Source: Camarhynchus parvulus
Lineage: Eukaryota > Chordata > Aves > Passeriformes > Thraupidae
Assembly: GCF_901933205.1 (NCBI RefSeq)
Contig: NC_044572.1
Coordinates: 26,064,501-26,128,500, forward strand
Reading direction: 5' to 3'
DNA length: 64,000 nt
The notes under the pieces were generated by a model that had not been told where the DNA came from, did not search any database, and saw nothing but the letters and a program-made list of their open reading frames with translations. The position numbers and the translations under genes are program-made. This document shows positions 1 to 35,050 of this stretch, in pieces; positions within the stretch are counted from its first letter, which is position 1; every line of letters begins with the position of its first letter.

Positions 1-23231
<23,231 letters not shown>

Positions 23232-23248
<17 letters not shown>

Positions 23249-23270
23249 GATTCCTGTTTTCTTCAGACAC
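23232..23270 (-). CDS. ICA1: ICA1 start-codon exon (exon 2)
   Basis: Reading the minus strand, a 39-nt exon sits between acceptor TTATTTAG (AG at 23272-23271) and donor GTAAGC (from 23231). It has 22 nt of 5' UTR, then ATG at 23248-23246 with A at -3 and G at +4, a strong Kozak context. It encodes MEGHK plus the first two bases of Tyr6 (TA|C). The residues resemble the mammalian start (M-x-GHK followed by x-x-YP), and the phase fits the next exon exactly. The first in-frame ATG of the spliced message would be this one if exon 1 ends at 34804. The coding part is only 17 nt, so automated gene finders could easily miss it. Confidence 0.9.
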
Positions 23271-26200
23271 CTAAATAAGAAATGATCAGTTAATACAAGT
23301 ATTTGTATTGTTTAGATAAAACACTAGAAATCCTGTATCTTTTCCCTCAAAAAATTACTATGCCGTAGCATCTTGTTTACCATATTAAAACAGAAAACTC
23401 AATCTGTGAGCCAAATTACTTCCTTGTGTACCACAATTCTCACAAAAACCCATTACAAATGGATTTCAGTGCTGCCAATCCTTCTATAGTTCGCAAGTTT
23501 TTCAACCAAAGGCAAATTTACCAGGCATAAATTCAGTGACTTTTGATGAGGCATGCCAAAATTGCCCATGCTAGGCATCACCCTCAGTGAATTTTTTTTC
23601 CTACAAATTTTAGCCACAACAAAATTCAATTACTTTTTAACTTTTTTTTTTGCCTATATCCCACTGACCTATTTTTCTAAAACACTAGTTACATCATGTC
23701 TTGAGTCAGAGATGTGAAATTTAACGACCAGATGGTTTTTCTATGAGGGACACTGCAGATCCTGAGGATAGAATATGATTTGTAGGCATTAGAACTTTAG
23801 ATTTTTTAAGTTACCATCTCCAGCTTGGATACTCAAGTTTCCCTCTTCACTTTGAGCTGGCCAGATGGCATGCACGTAATTTCCCACCAGAACCTGAGCA
23901 TGCTCCTTCCAGGCCAAATTTAACAGCCAAGCCAGATACTCATAAACAACAAGCACCAGGCTTCTCCCCTGCTGCTTTCAGAGAGGACTGGCACATGGTT
24001 AACATGGGAATAGAAGCACTGCAGCGGGACCTGGGTGAGACCAAAATGAAGCCAGTGAGATGGGTGGTGCTGCTGGGGAATGGACTTCAGCAAGTAGAGG
24101 CACAGAATGAACACACCAACAGGCTCCACTAAGGTATCAAGCTGATTGACTGAGAAAACAGTAATGGAAAAAGGAGCTAGGGAGGTAACAGTGCTGAAAC
24201 TGAACTTTGGCTCTAATCCAATTAAGAAAGAAAAGGGGCTACAAAGGGGAGTCATCAGCATGTTGGAAACTAGCACAGTATTGCATACAGACAGCGTGGT
24301 TAGCACTGGAGAGGCAAAGGGACTGGAACAGATTGCAGGAACCCAAACAAGGCAATGCAAACAACCTGGATGCTTCCTGCAAGCATAAAGCACATGCACT
24401 TCCATTTGGAGCTGAATGGAGCCAAATCTCAGATTTCTGAGCCTAACCTCTCTGCTGTCAGTACCTGTGAAACTTGCTGGCAAAGATCCAGGAGATACTG
24501 AAAGATTATATCAGAGCAGGAATTTTGCCTGAATTGGAATTTTTGTGAAATGTTCTTAAGCACTGCAGGAGAGACCACAAGAAAATTAGTAACTCTGTCT
24601 TCAGACCAGAGTTCAAATGTAAGGGTCAACCGCGAAAAAAGGAAGAAGAAAGAATCTTTTCAGATTGTTGTGTTACAGAACCACTGAGTCAGACAAGATA
24701 CAGAATGGACTGCTTTGCTGTTCTTTCTAGGGCCATAGGCACAGGCACTACTAACTCATTTTCTAATATCTTTATAATCTTGACTTCACTGTTTTCACAC
24801 TGGTCCTCCTTAAGTCAACTGGGGGGGTGTGTGAGTGAGATAAGACCACAGGATTTAGCTTGTGTACACAAGCTTGTCCATGACTCAGTTACTCAGCAGC
24901 ACACTTGGTTTGACAGAAAGCAAAGAACAGCCTGTCTAGGTGGACTAACACGTACATTACATGGAATGAAGTATAAGCAACCAGCATGGGGAAAAGGTGC
25001 AGGCACTGACCTTATTCACTGTACACATCCACCTGCTTCTTCTGGAAACCACTGTCCCTACAAAAAATAAATAGGGTCATGGTGAAACAGTTGTCATTTG
25101 CAAGTACAGCTCATGCTCTTTCTTCCTAAACATCTAACCTCACCTTTTGACTCTGAAATCTTCCTAGGTATACTCTTCCAGGTCCTACATAGCACCCCTA
25201 TGCCCTGAAGATATTCTTTGTGGGAGTTTTTACATTCAAAATGGACAATATTTTCATGGTATGAAAAGAAGGGCATGTATTCTCTGTTCTGCTGTGTGAT
25301 GGTATGGCATTTGAGGCTACAAGACCTGCTGGGATGGTGTCCTATGGCCAATCAGGGTGGAAGGAAACAGAAATGGAGCCTTACCTACACTGCCTGCTGG
25401 AAATGGCTCCTGGCATGCGATATCACCCAAAACTGGACAGGAGGGACAAAGGTCCCAGGGAGTTCTAGATAGTTTAGATAAAAAGCATGCAAAGCAGATG
25501 GCTGTAATTAAGCAGTAGCAACAAGCAGCAGCCCAGGACACAAACTCAATCCCTGTGCCCGTTTTATTTCCAGTATGGAGCTGACTTTTGGTCCTAAATG
25601 AGAATTCAGTTTGCAAAGACGGCTTCGTAAGTACTAGCATTGAAAATACAGAAATGTAGTTGCTAAAAAAAAGTGCAGTAAATTGTCTCTGCAGTAATTT
25701 AACAGGGCCTTAATTTATTTATATAATCTCTTACTTCATGTGTCGTTACTCTGTTCCAAGTCCAGGAACCAAAAAAGGTTAAGATATGGTTCAGCTCTAA
25801 CAAAGGACACTATTAAAAGCATTGCTGAAAACAGTAAGATTTTTTAAAAAGAAATACCAAAATCTAAGTCTAGTCTCAAAAAGTGAGAGATACTAATAAG
25901 AGGGGACTGGAAACAGCCCAGGGAAGTATCCAAGAATTAGAGGAACATTTAACAGCCACGTAAAAAAGAATCCCTACCGTCACAAAATGCTGGCCCTGAG
26001 GCTGCAGAGAGAGATCAAGAATGAGCACATAACCTCTTATTACTTCAAGTTTGGAACTCTTATGCTTTCGAAGAACAAGACAAATGTCCCAAACAGAAGT
26101 AACCAGGCAGTTGGTCTTTGCCAAAACTGACTACAATAGAAGCACATGACACTAACTTGAATCTACCAATACTCTCTCCAAAAATTGCAGTCAAATTTAA

Positions 26201-29200
26201 AATTAACCTATGTTATCACACAGTTTTAGATATAAAAATAAGCTTTACTTGCCAGAAGGAGTTGATGTAAGGGACATTTTTTTGCTTGTTTTTCTTCTCA
26301 GTGTATTAAAACAAACAAACAAAAGAAGATAAAAGTTTCAATAAACAGTATTATCCTGACAATGATTAACAAAAGAAAAAAAAAATCACCTCCCTATAGG
26401 AGAGCATTTGTATTGGAAAGTTTCCATGATATTTGACAATAAAGAGTTAAACAACACTTGTGATCTCCACAACAGACTTTACCTTGACAAACAAAAGGGA
26501 GGGATACTGTAGATGAGGGGGTGGGTGCCAGAAGCAAGCACACCTGCTTTACTCACACCAGAGAAAGCAGTGCCCCATTACACACGACTGTACACAAACC
26601 CATGTTTAATACTGCACAGTGATGGATCTGAGGCTTCCTGAAGAAGTCCATTCAGGGTTCCAGTAATTTTGCAAGTGCTTCTCAGTGTTTTGAGAGAGAC
26701 TAATGCTACCTCAGTTTAAGCATTAAACCTGAGCTGGCTCTATTCATAACAAGTCTGCTTGGAACACAAGGAGCCACAGAGCTGAAAGACTCATTCCCAT
26801 ACAGAACCGGTGGGCCCACAAGCCCTGCCAAAACCTTGAAAATCCTTAGCATGTGTTTTTGAGGCACCAAGAAGCCTCAGCATCACTTTGCACAAAGTGG
26901 AACAGCCTGGACACTGCAATACATCAGAACTGCAGAAGTTCTAGACTATGCCTGGCTTCAGGTGCAATACAGCTGAATACAGGCAGTGCTCGGCCACAGA
27001 CAACAAGAAATGCCAAAACCAAGATGGTCCTGCAAACAGCAAACCATGGCAGAGTTTCTCTGGGTGGTAGACTATTTACACACAAATTATTTCCAAAGGA
27101 AGCCATAACAGCTGGAATGCACACAGAACTTCATGTTATTTCTGCCATATTCATCATCCTACTAAGAAATTTTATTAGCTGTGACACTGAAACAAAACTT
27201 GATGGAGGACATTCGTCATTAGCAAGTGGCATTTCTATTCCTATGGAGAATCTTCTGATTCTCTATATTCCCCAAGACCACTTGAATAAACATGTAAATT
27301 TTTCTGTGCAAATAGGAAAATGCTTTCATGGTGTTTTGTGTGATTTGAACTGCAGTATATGCTAGGATTACCCTCCAGCTCATGCTCTGTACTACATTTG
27401 TACAAGCTTGCTTCTCTTTTTTAGCTTTAGTACATTTTGTTGCAGCATAAGTTGTCTGGTTTCCCAAGAGCTAAACAGCTTTATGAATAATCTTTAGATT
27501 CTACTCGTATAAGAAAAAGATGGTATGAGTGCCTTCTCTCCAGCAGCTACATTGATAATAAACAAGTCTGTATATCAGAGTCACTCACATTACTTCTCTT
27601 TATCAGTGAGCCTAAATGTAGTAAGTGTCACATGGCATGGTAAAGTTCAAATCTTAATACTCTCCTAGGTTATGAGGAAATCAGTTTAAAACCCAGCCCA
27701 ACAAACAAAACACCCCTAATTCAAGTATCTCTTCTTGCCTGAATATTGATTACCTAGCTCTTACTGTGCTCTTAGCTCAGACAACTGATTACATAGAAAA
27801 ATATCAGCATGCAGAGGCATCAAACAGGAATCTTTTCAAGTCTGAAGACTGTATGTAAAACAAACTGTTGATCTAATCATAGCTTCTCAGAACAAAGAGA
27901 TGAGCTGAAATCCTTGCAAAAACATTATAAATGCTGATGTACAGAGTAAATCTAACACCCGAAGATCACCTAGCAGCTATGTAGGAAGGCAGTAGATTGA
28001 ACAATACATTCTTTTGAGATACACCCAGAAACAAGGAAAGGGAACTGAACAAACAGCATAGCAAAATCCAACAACCCTTACGTGAAGGCCATATGTTCAT
28101 CAAAACACACAGAAGAGTCTGCACGTTCACTGACAGAACTGTCCTCTGAGCCTACTGCTCCTTCAAAGCAGAGAATATGTTCTGTGGCTCCTCAAATCCT
28201 AACATTCTCCACATCCAAAAATCCTTCCAATTTATAACTTTCAAATACGGCAGAATCATGCATTGCAGTTGACTTACTTATGTCAACAGTTTTATTAAAA
28301 TGGATGATCTTCCAAGAAACTTTTAATACAGTAATAGTACAGTGGTGCTAAGTAACAACAAAAAAAAAAGCAGGAATATTATATATAAAAGTTAAGACTA
28401 ATAATTTCATTTATGTAAAATACTTTGAAGGGAAGAAAATGTGCCTAGGTGAGGGAATCAACGCCATCTGGGCCTCCAACAGCTCCTGGCTGACAACCTA
28501 TCTCCTCCACTCTGCTCCCTGGAAGCTGTGATCAAACTGAACCAAGTAAATGGGTCTGCAAAACAAGATGCAGTCTTACTGCAAGATGAAGACTAGACAG
28601 GGTACAGTTTTATCTTCTCTGGTGTGTCTACAAACACAGAGACCAGAAGCTTCAAATGGTGTTTGACTTTGCCTTTCCCAAGCAAAAGAGGATGTAACAG
28701 CATGCAGATCTGAACTATCCATGTTATCAATGCAGGAAAAGAGTGAAAGCTGAAGTCTGGGTCTTTCAAGCATCAAGATTACACACAGACAGAGACTTAC
28801 AGACTTAGAAACATTCCTACTCTTAAATACAAGAATAGCTACCACTCTAATTCAGCTAAAATGAATCTAGAGTTCAAGCTATATCTATGACAAATGACAA
28901 GATTTAATTTTTCCTCTAAAGGTCTTAATTCTCAATATTGATGCTCTAATCCTGCAGAATCATCCATGTGTAGCTTTAAATCCAGGAGTCTTTTTGTTCT
29001 GTTAGACTACTCACTGATGTGCTTGTTTATTTATTCAAAAAGTTCGCAAATTGGTCTGTAAGTGCTGCATTAGCAGTTCCTTCCACCCATTACAACTTTT
29101 TGTCTAATCCTTTGTCTCAGACTGATTCACAGCTTTGCTTACTTATCCTTGAAAGTGTCTATCTGGGAGATTACCCACAAGTTCTCAGGAGAAGAAATAC

Positions 29201-32200
29201 AAGACTGCAGTATCAACAGAATTACTCTTTCAATCTATTTCAAGGATTGACACCTAGAAAGAATTTCATACATCCTTAAAAAGAAGCACAGGATTAATGG
29301 CATCTATTATACAGTGAAGGCTCCTGCTATGTTCATACACCTGAGAGGTGCTGAGAGGGGGAAAAAATCCTGTTTGACTGCAATTATCTAACTTTAGTGC
29401 CTAAATTACCATACAAGCCTCTCAAGACTAAGTCCCTGTACAGATAGTGAATACAACCTCCAAAGAGCAAAGCTGAGCACCTCAACCAAAGCCCCACCAC
29501 TGTGCTCTGTGCACACAGATACTATGCTTTTTGCATTAGGCAGCTGAACTACAAAGATAAATCCTGCTGTGAGAGCATTGCTCTATTCCCCTACTTTTAG
29601 AGCTAGCATTTCATGGTGGTCTGTTGAATTACTGGAAAAAAAAAAAAAAAAAGTCAGCAGCATACTGAGTAACACCATCCTTGGGACTTGGCTGTTAAGT
29701 TCCCTGGAATCAATTTTCTCTTTCACTACAAACACTTCTGGAACTAACATTTCTGCCACAGTTACTGCCATTTCCTTCTCCTATCTACCAAGGCCTATGA
29801 GACATCCCAGAAAACTACACATTTATTAAATTTCATTTATTCATTTGTCTCGATCTTTCAAATAATTTAACCCCCCCCAAAGAATTAACCTACTCTACCG
29901 AGCCTGCTACCCCTGCCAAATTTGACGCGCAGAAAAATCCCAAGCACATACTTAAAACAACAGAAGTGTCAGAGAAATTGGAGTCTGTTCTCCAAGGAGG
30001 TAGTTCGACCCAACACAACACACCTTTGTTTTTCAAGCTAGTAAACTGTGTGGAGAACAAACCACAATAATACCAGGAGGTATCTTAAATGACTAAGATT
30101 GTGTGATTAGAGACTTGCACTGTAAGAAATCATGTACAAGGCATGAAGAAATCTGAATGTTTTGGGTCCTCTTTCTGTCATTTTGTAGCACTACCTAGTC
30201 ACTTATCTGCACACAGTACATCCAACCAAATGAGCAGCAGTACTATTGACACCTGTCTTTCACTCAATTTTACACTGACTCTATCTAATACTCCATGTAG
30301 GGCATGTATGGTCACATCTATTGCAGAGAGTACTGTCAAGAGTTACTTTCTTCCAAAACACAATTGTTGTACTTCTAATTTCAGAACACACAATTAATGT
30401 GGGAAATTATTCTACTTAAGTTCCTGGTGTAGTCTAAAGAAAGGATGATATCTGAGGCCATGTTTCTTATGCTGTCATTTAGTCTTTATTTTTCTATTCC
30501 CAACTCTGATATGTACACTTGCCAGACAAACTAAAAATTTACAGTTTGTTTATTGCTCCCTTATACCAAGAACTAAAGAGTATCAATCTGTCTGAACCAC
30601 TCACTCTGGTTTTCAGTACTTGAATGGTTACAAGTAATTTTTAGCCAACCTGAAAAAGCAGGAATTTGGCACTGTCAACATGTTTGTTAAAACTTATTTT
30701 TGCCCCCACAAAGTGCAAGGACCAACTCAAGAGTTAGCATTCCTCTCTAAAAAATAATTTTGTGTCTCTTTTGGTACTATATATCTGTCATATTATTCCA
30801 AAAACTATCAGGTCAAACTTACAGGCATAAGTCATCTTCTTTCTAGAGCATAAATGCATTGAAATTATACTTGGAACTGGGTTGGGGGTTTTCTTGGTTT
30901 TTTTTAACATTTGAGAACAAAAAAATCCTAAACCCAGAGGATTCTCAGAAACACCGATAAGAATGGCACATGAAGTCACAACACGTACATGTACAGTGCA
31001 TGTAGTCTCAGAACAAAATATTTCAAATAAATGCTGTTAGACTGCAAGATTCATGAGCAGACAACAGCACTTTCTAGATAAGCTCATTTGCACACAGGAC
31101 TTCATCATTCACACAGAAATATTTAATCACACAAAAATTTAATTTTAAATTCCTTTTTCAGATTATACTGATTTTTCATCTGCTTATTGTGGAATAATGT
31201 AGGGACAGTACATAGTATCAGTTTCCCCTCAGATAACATCGTTTACTTCACTAGTAAAGTGTTCCATTTATATTTGTGGAGAACAGTGATACTGCAAGTA
31301 CTACATGCATTTTATCGAAGAATGATTTGAGTGTAAGTCATTGAATGGCAGGTCTAAGCTCACTGCAAATGAGCAAAACTGGGGATATTTACTGTGCAGT
31401 ATTTAATCTTTTTCTAAATTCAGACTTGCTTTCTTTCTTTAAAATGACTATCAAATTGTTTTGTAACACATTCATTCTCTTCATTTAAGAACCGCTATTT
31501 GTAAACTTAAGAGCTGAATATTATTAAACAAAATATCATATGGAAGATGCACTGTACATAGATTATAAGAGACAAGACTGTTTTTCTGATGCACTCTACT
31601 TGTAGTCAGTGTAGAGTCTTAATATTGGGAAACTTTCCTCTTGCGAAACTATGGGAAAAGAAGTGAATGGACAAAAAGAAATCATGAAACTCTTACATGT
31701 ACAGTATATTACATACAACCACATAAGGCTTCAGAACTTCAAACTAATGGCTCTCTTATTTAGATACCCTATTTGCTGGCACAGTCAACCTTCTCACATT
31801 TCTGCCTCCCTCCTGCCTTTTCATCCATTCAGAAGTCAGAAGGCAATGCCATTTATACCCAAGGGGAAACAATGCTGGAGGAGGGAACACAAGAAAATAA
31901 TTTTCTCCAGATTCCCTGAGAGATTATTTCACATTTGTGGATAAGAGATTCGATTAACAAAACAGCCTCAGCATGCACAGCAACAATACAGGGTGATCTT
32001 GCACCGCCCTTTGAGTAAACACCATCAGTGCAGGCTACATATTCTCAGCAGACCCAGAGTCCACTCAACTTTTGTATTACTGCTCTCAGTAATATCCTGG
32101 CACACCAGCTGACTGCTCCTAGAGCAGCGGTGATCCCTATAAAGCTACTTGCAAGATGTACCCAAGTACTGTTTGAGTGACTTGGTACAGACAGTTCTCA

Positions 32201-32247
32201 AAGTTGACGCAAACAATTGCATAACCGGTCAAAATGCCCTCAGTTTG

Positions 32248-32269
32248 CTGTGGCTAACAATAGCCACAG
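32248..32269. repeat. Perfect 9-bp inverted repeat with 4-nt loop
   Basis: CTGTGGCTA, loop ACAA, TAGCCACAG. It lies in ICA1 intron 1. The stem is too short for a microRNA precursor. It may be a chance or DNA-level palindrome. Confidence 0.9.
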
Positions 32270-34578
32270 GAAAAAGTACTGTGAGACTGCTATTACTAAC
32301 AACACTTAAAAGGTCAAATTTCTTGTTCTTGACTGTTTGGTTCTAACAAACTTCACTCTCTGGGATTTTGTATTTTTAATGTTTCTGCATCGTGGCGTAA
32401 TTTTGTCTCCAGAGTGATTTTATGGATGAGAAGCAGCAAAACATCTTGAATAATAAACTACAGAGCAATACTCTTGGAGGTGATTTTGAAAAGAAAAGTA
32501 TTAAAAAGTCTTTGAGAGCATTTTTTGTCTTCTTGTTTATTTGAGATATTAGCACGTTTTTTTTCTGCCAACTTGTACCAACAGCTTTCAACACTACTTG
32601 AAGACTGAAAAGAGCTGTTATTATTAATTTCTTCAAGAAAAGATGATGTGAGAAATCATCAGAACAATTTAACAACTGTGTAAAGTACGGATACCAGAGA
32701 GAAACTGGCAAGATGGTTGGGCTAGAAACTTGTCTGAGCCAGGACAAAACCCCCAAACTCTGTAGTAGGGTTCAACAGGAATTTTACTTTGCACTATGTG
32801 ATCCCCTTCATCCACTAACATAAACTTCTAGAAGAAAAATGTTAATGAAACCTCCCCCTTCCATAAACTCATAACTGGTCTTCTTGAATCTGCAAATCTG
32901 TAGTTTATATTTGAATCTCAACTCCAACAAACACAATAGAAGAAAGTACCATTATCTAAAATGCATTTAATTTTTTTTCTCAACTGAAAAGAAAGCAAAT
33001 TCCACTGACCAGCATCTAGATTCTTGAGTAAAGTGCTAGAACCTTTCTGGAAACAACGTTTCATGCATGACATTCTGACGGTAAAGAAACTTTTAAAACT
33101 CATTTAGACTGAGGTTTGGCACTATTTAACCACCACATTATCTTCCAGTAGAGTGTGTCGGTGTAAAATGTGACTGGTTATACCAGTTATGGCAGTTCAC
33201 TACTCAAAAGATCTCTGTGGCTTCACACTAAATTCCTCCTTCAGTGGTATTAACATTAATCTCAAACTATTAAATTACTAAGTTTAAACCAACAGGTTGT
33301 TCAAACAGCAGTTAAAAAAAACCTGATAAAGTCTAAATGAGATGTTGCTGGTCGTCATGCTAAGTACCAGTAAGAACTGCAACTTCTAGATCTGTGCCAG
33401 ACAGCACTGTCAAGGGGTTCTTCCACTCTCTATTTGAGAACACTGGATAGACAAAGTGGAAAGAGCGGATTATCAAAAAATCAGATAAAAGACCACAACC
33501 AAATGCCACCTGCACTGCAGACACCAAAATCTAGCCCACCGTTTTCTCTGTCCAACAGTTTGGAAAAGTGATCAAACAGTTTTGTCCTTACAAGAGCAGA
33601 ACACAAGAACAGTTTATTTCCAAGAAGTCTACTCTGAAACAAGGGCCACAGCTGCTTTCAGAGACACAAATTAAATAAAATCTATCCAGAAACCAAAAGA
33701 AAGAAGGTAACACAATTAAACATGGGAAGAACAAAAGAAAACTAACAGGTGTTTAACGGAAATAAAAGGTCTTCTTGGTTTAAAGCAAGGCTTGTTGGCA
33801 GGGAGAAAACACCACAAACAACCAAACAGAAGAACAACTCCAATGCCGAGCTTCCAAAATTATACCACAATGTAACTTGGTGGTAGGGACTTAAAGGATG
33901 TAACCGTGAGATTGCCAGAATCAATTTCACATTTACACCTCTGAACTAAGGCAAGCCTGAATAACTGCTTTAAGAGGGGTCACACAGATCCTTGAGGCTA
34001 TCAGCTTTACGCAAAACAGTGTGAAACAGAAGACTTATTTACATATGGCACTGAACAAATACATAATGATATTGACAAGTAACACACTGCCCTTCACCCC
34101 TTTCTGCTACTAAAAACTGACCTATTTTTCAAGTAATATCCGATTTATCTATTTTCTTCTAAAAGACTATAGCAGCTTTCATGAGTCAGGTGGATGGACG
34201 CAAAATAAACCTGATTACCAGGATGAACCTTTCACAAATTATAAGCTTTAAACCGTAAATGCGGGGTTATTGAATTGCCATTTCACCAGCTGTCACTGCC
34301 TCGGTGCCGGTTCGAGATCTGACACTACCTGACCAGAGGATGCCCTGCCACCCCTCTCCACCGGCTGATCCCGGGAGGGTTCGGAGCGCAGCCGGGCAAC
34401 CTGCGCCGGAGCCCGGCAGCCGAGCCGGAAACCGCCGCGGAGAGCCGGCCGTTTCCCTCCCCGCTTCCAGCGGGCACAGCGCCAGCGAGGATGTACGGGA
34501 GGCACAAACGGATAAATGCAATAATCATGGCGAGACAACCGCACGGCAGGAGGGGAACACAAGGCAAAAGGAGGAACA

Positions 34579-34590
34579 GATGCCATCTTG
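34579..34590 (-). promoter_or_regulatory. YY1-like motif at the edge of the CpG island
   Basis: The minus strand reads CAAGATGGCATC, close to the YY1 core AAGATGGC. It lies about 215 bp into intron 1 of ICA1. YY1 sites downstream of CpG-island start sites are a common arrangement. This is a single motif match and needs binding data. Confidence 0.35.
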
Positions 34591-34803
34591 AGCCTCGGAA
34601 ATTTCGCTCTGAACAGGTCCGCCCGTGGATACCGCGCTGACGGGCACCAGCTCCGCAGGCCTGGCGGCCGCGCCGCCTCCCCTCACCCCCAGCGGGCTGC
34701 CCGCGGGGGAGGCGGCGCCCAACCCGTGCTGGTACCCGCGGCACCGGCTCTCCCCGCCCGGCCCCAGCACGGAGACCGGCGAGCCCCCCCTTCCCGCACT
34801 CAC

Positions 34804-35050
34804 CTTGCGGAGGGAAGGGGAGGGAAGGGCCGAGCCGCAGGCGCCGCCGCCCCTCCAGGTGTTCTAGCGCCGCCGGCGTCAGCGCGGCCAGCGGAGCCGC
34901 CTGTGCCGGCGCGGGCGCCCCCCGCAGCGGGGCGGAGCCGCCGCCCGGCCCGGCCCAGCCCGGCCCCCGAGCCCGGAGGGCGCGGCCGCCAGGTCCGCGG
35001 AGCTCGGGGCGGCCGCTGCCCGGTCGCGGTCAGGGCAGGGAGGCGTTTCC
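34804..35050 (-). other. ICA1: Probable ICA1 non-coding exon 1 (5' UTR); 5' end uncertain
   Basis: On the minus strand a near-perfect splice donor, GCAAG|GTGAGT, lies at 34804|34803 inside the CpG island, correctly oriented to splice to the acceptor at 23271 in front of the ATG exon. The upstream exon sequence is very GC-rich, with no ATG in the frame leading into the coding exon and a stop in that frame just above 35100. It is therefore read as 5' UTR. The transcription start cannot be placed from sequence, so the upper boundary given is a guess. Transcript 5' ends would settle it. Confidence 0.6.

Larger units (their letters stand above)
23271..34803 (-). other. ICA1: ICA1 intron 1
   Basis: About 11.5 kb lie between the exon 1 donor in the CpG island and the acceptor at 23271. 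A GC-richer and stop-poor stretch at about 23.9-25.5 kb, and another at 26.5-27.4 kb, carry the longest chance-like frames (187 codons minus, 170 codons plus), but neither resembles a known protein. A 9-bp perfect hairpin lies at 32248-32269. An additional 5' UTR exon could be hidden here without my being able to see it. Confidence 0.75.

Noticed and set aside
32376..32756. 126-codon minus-strand open frame, with repeat-like wording on the plus strand near 32700-32750
   Set aside because: No recognisable protein, and I could not match the sequence to a repeat family I know well enough to name.
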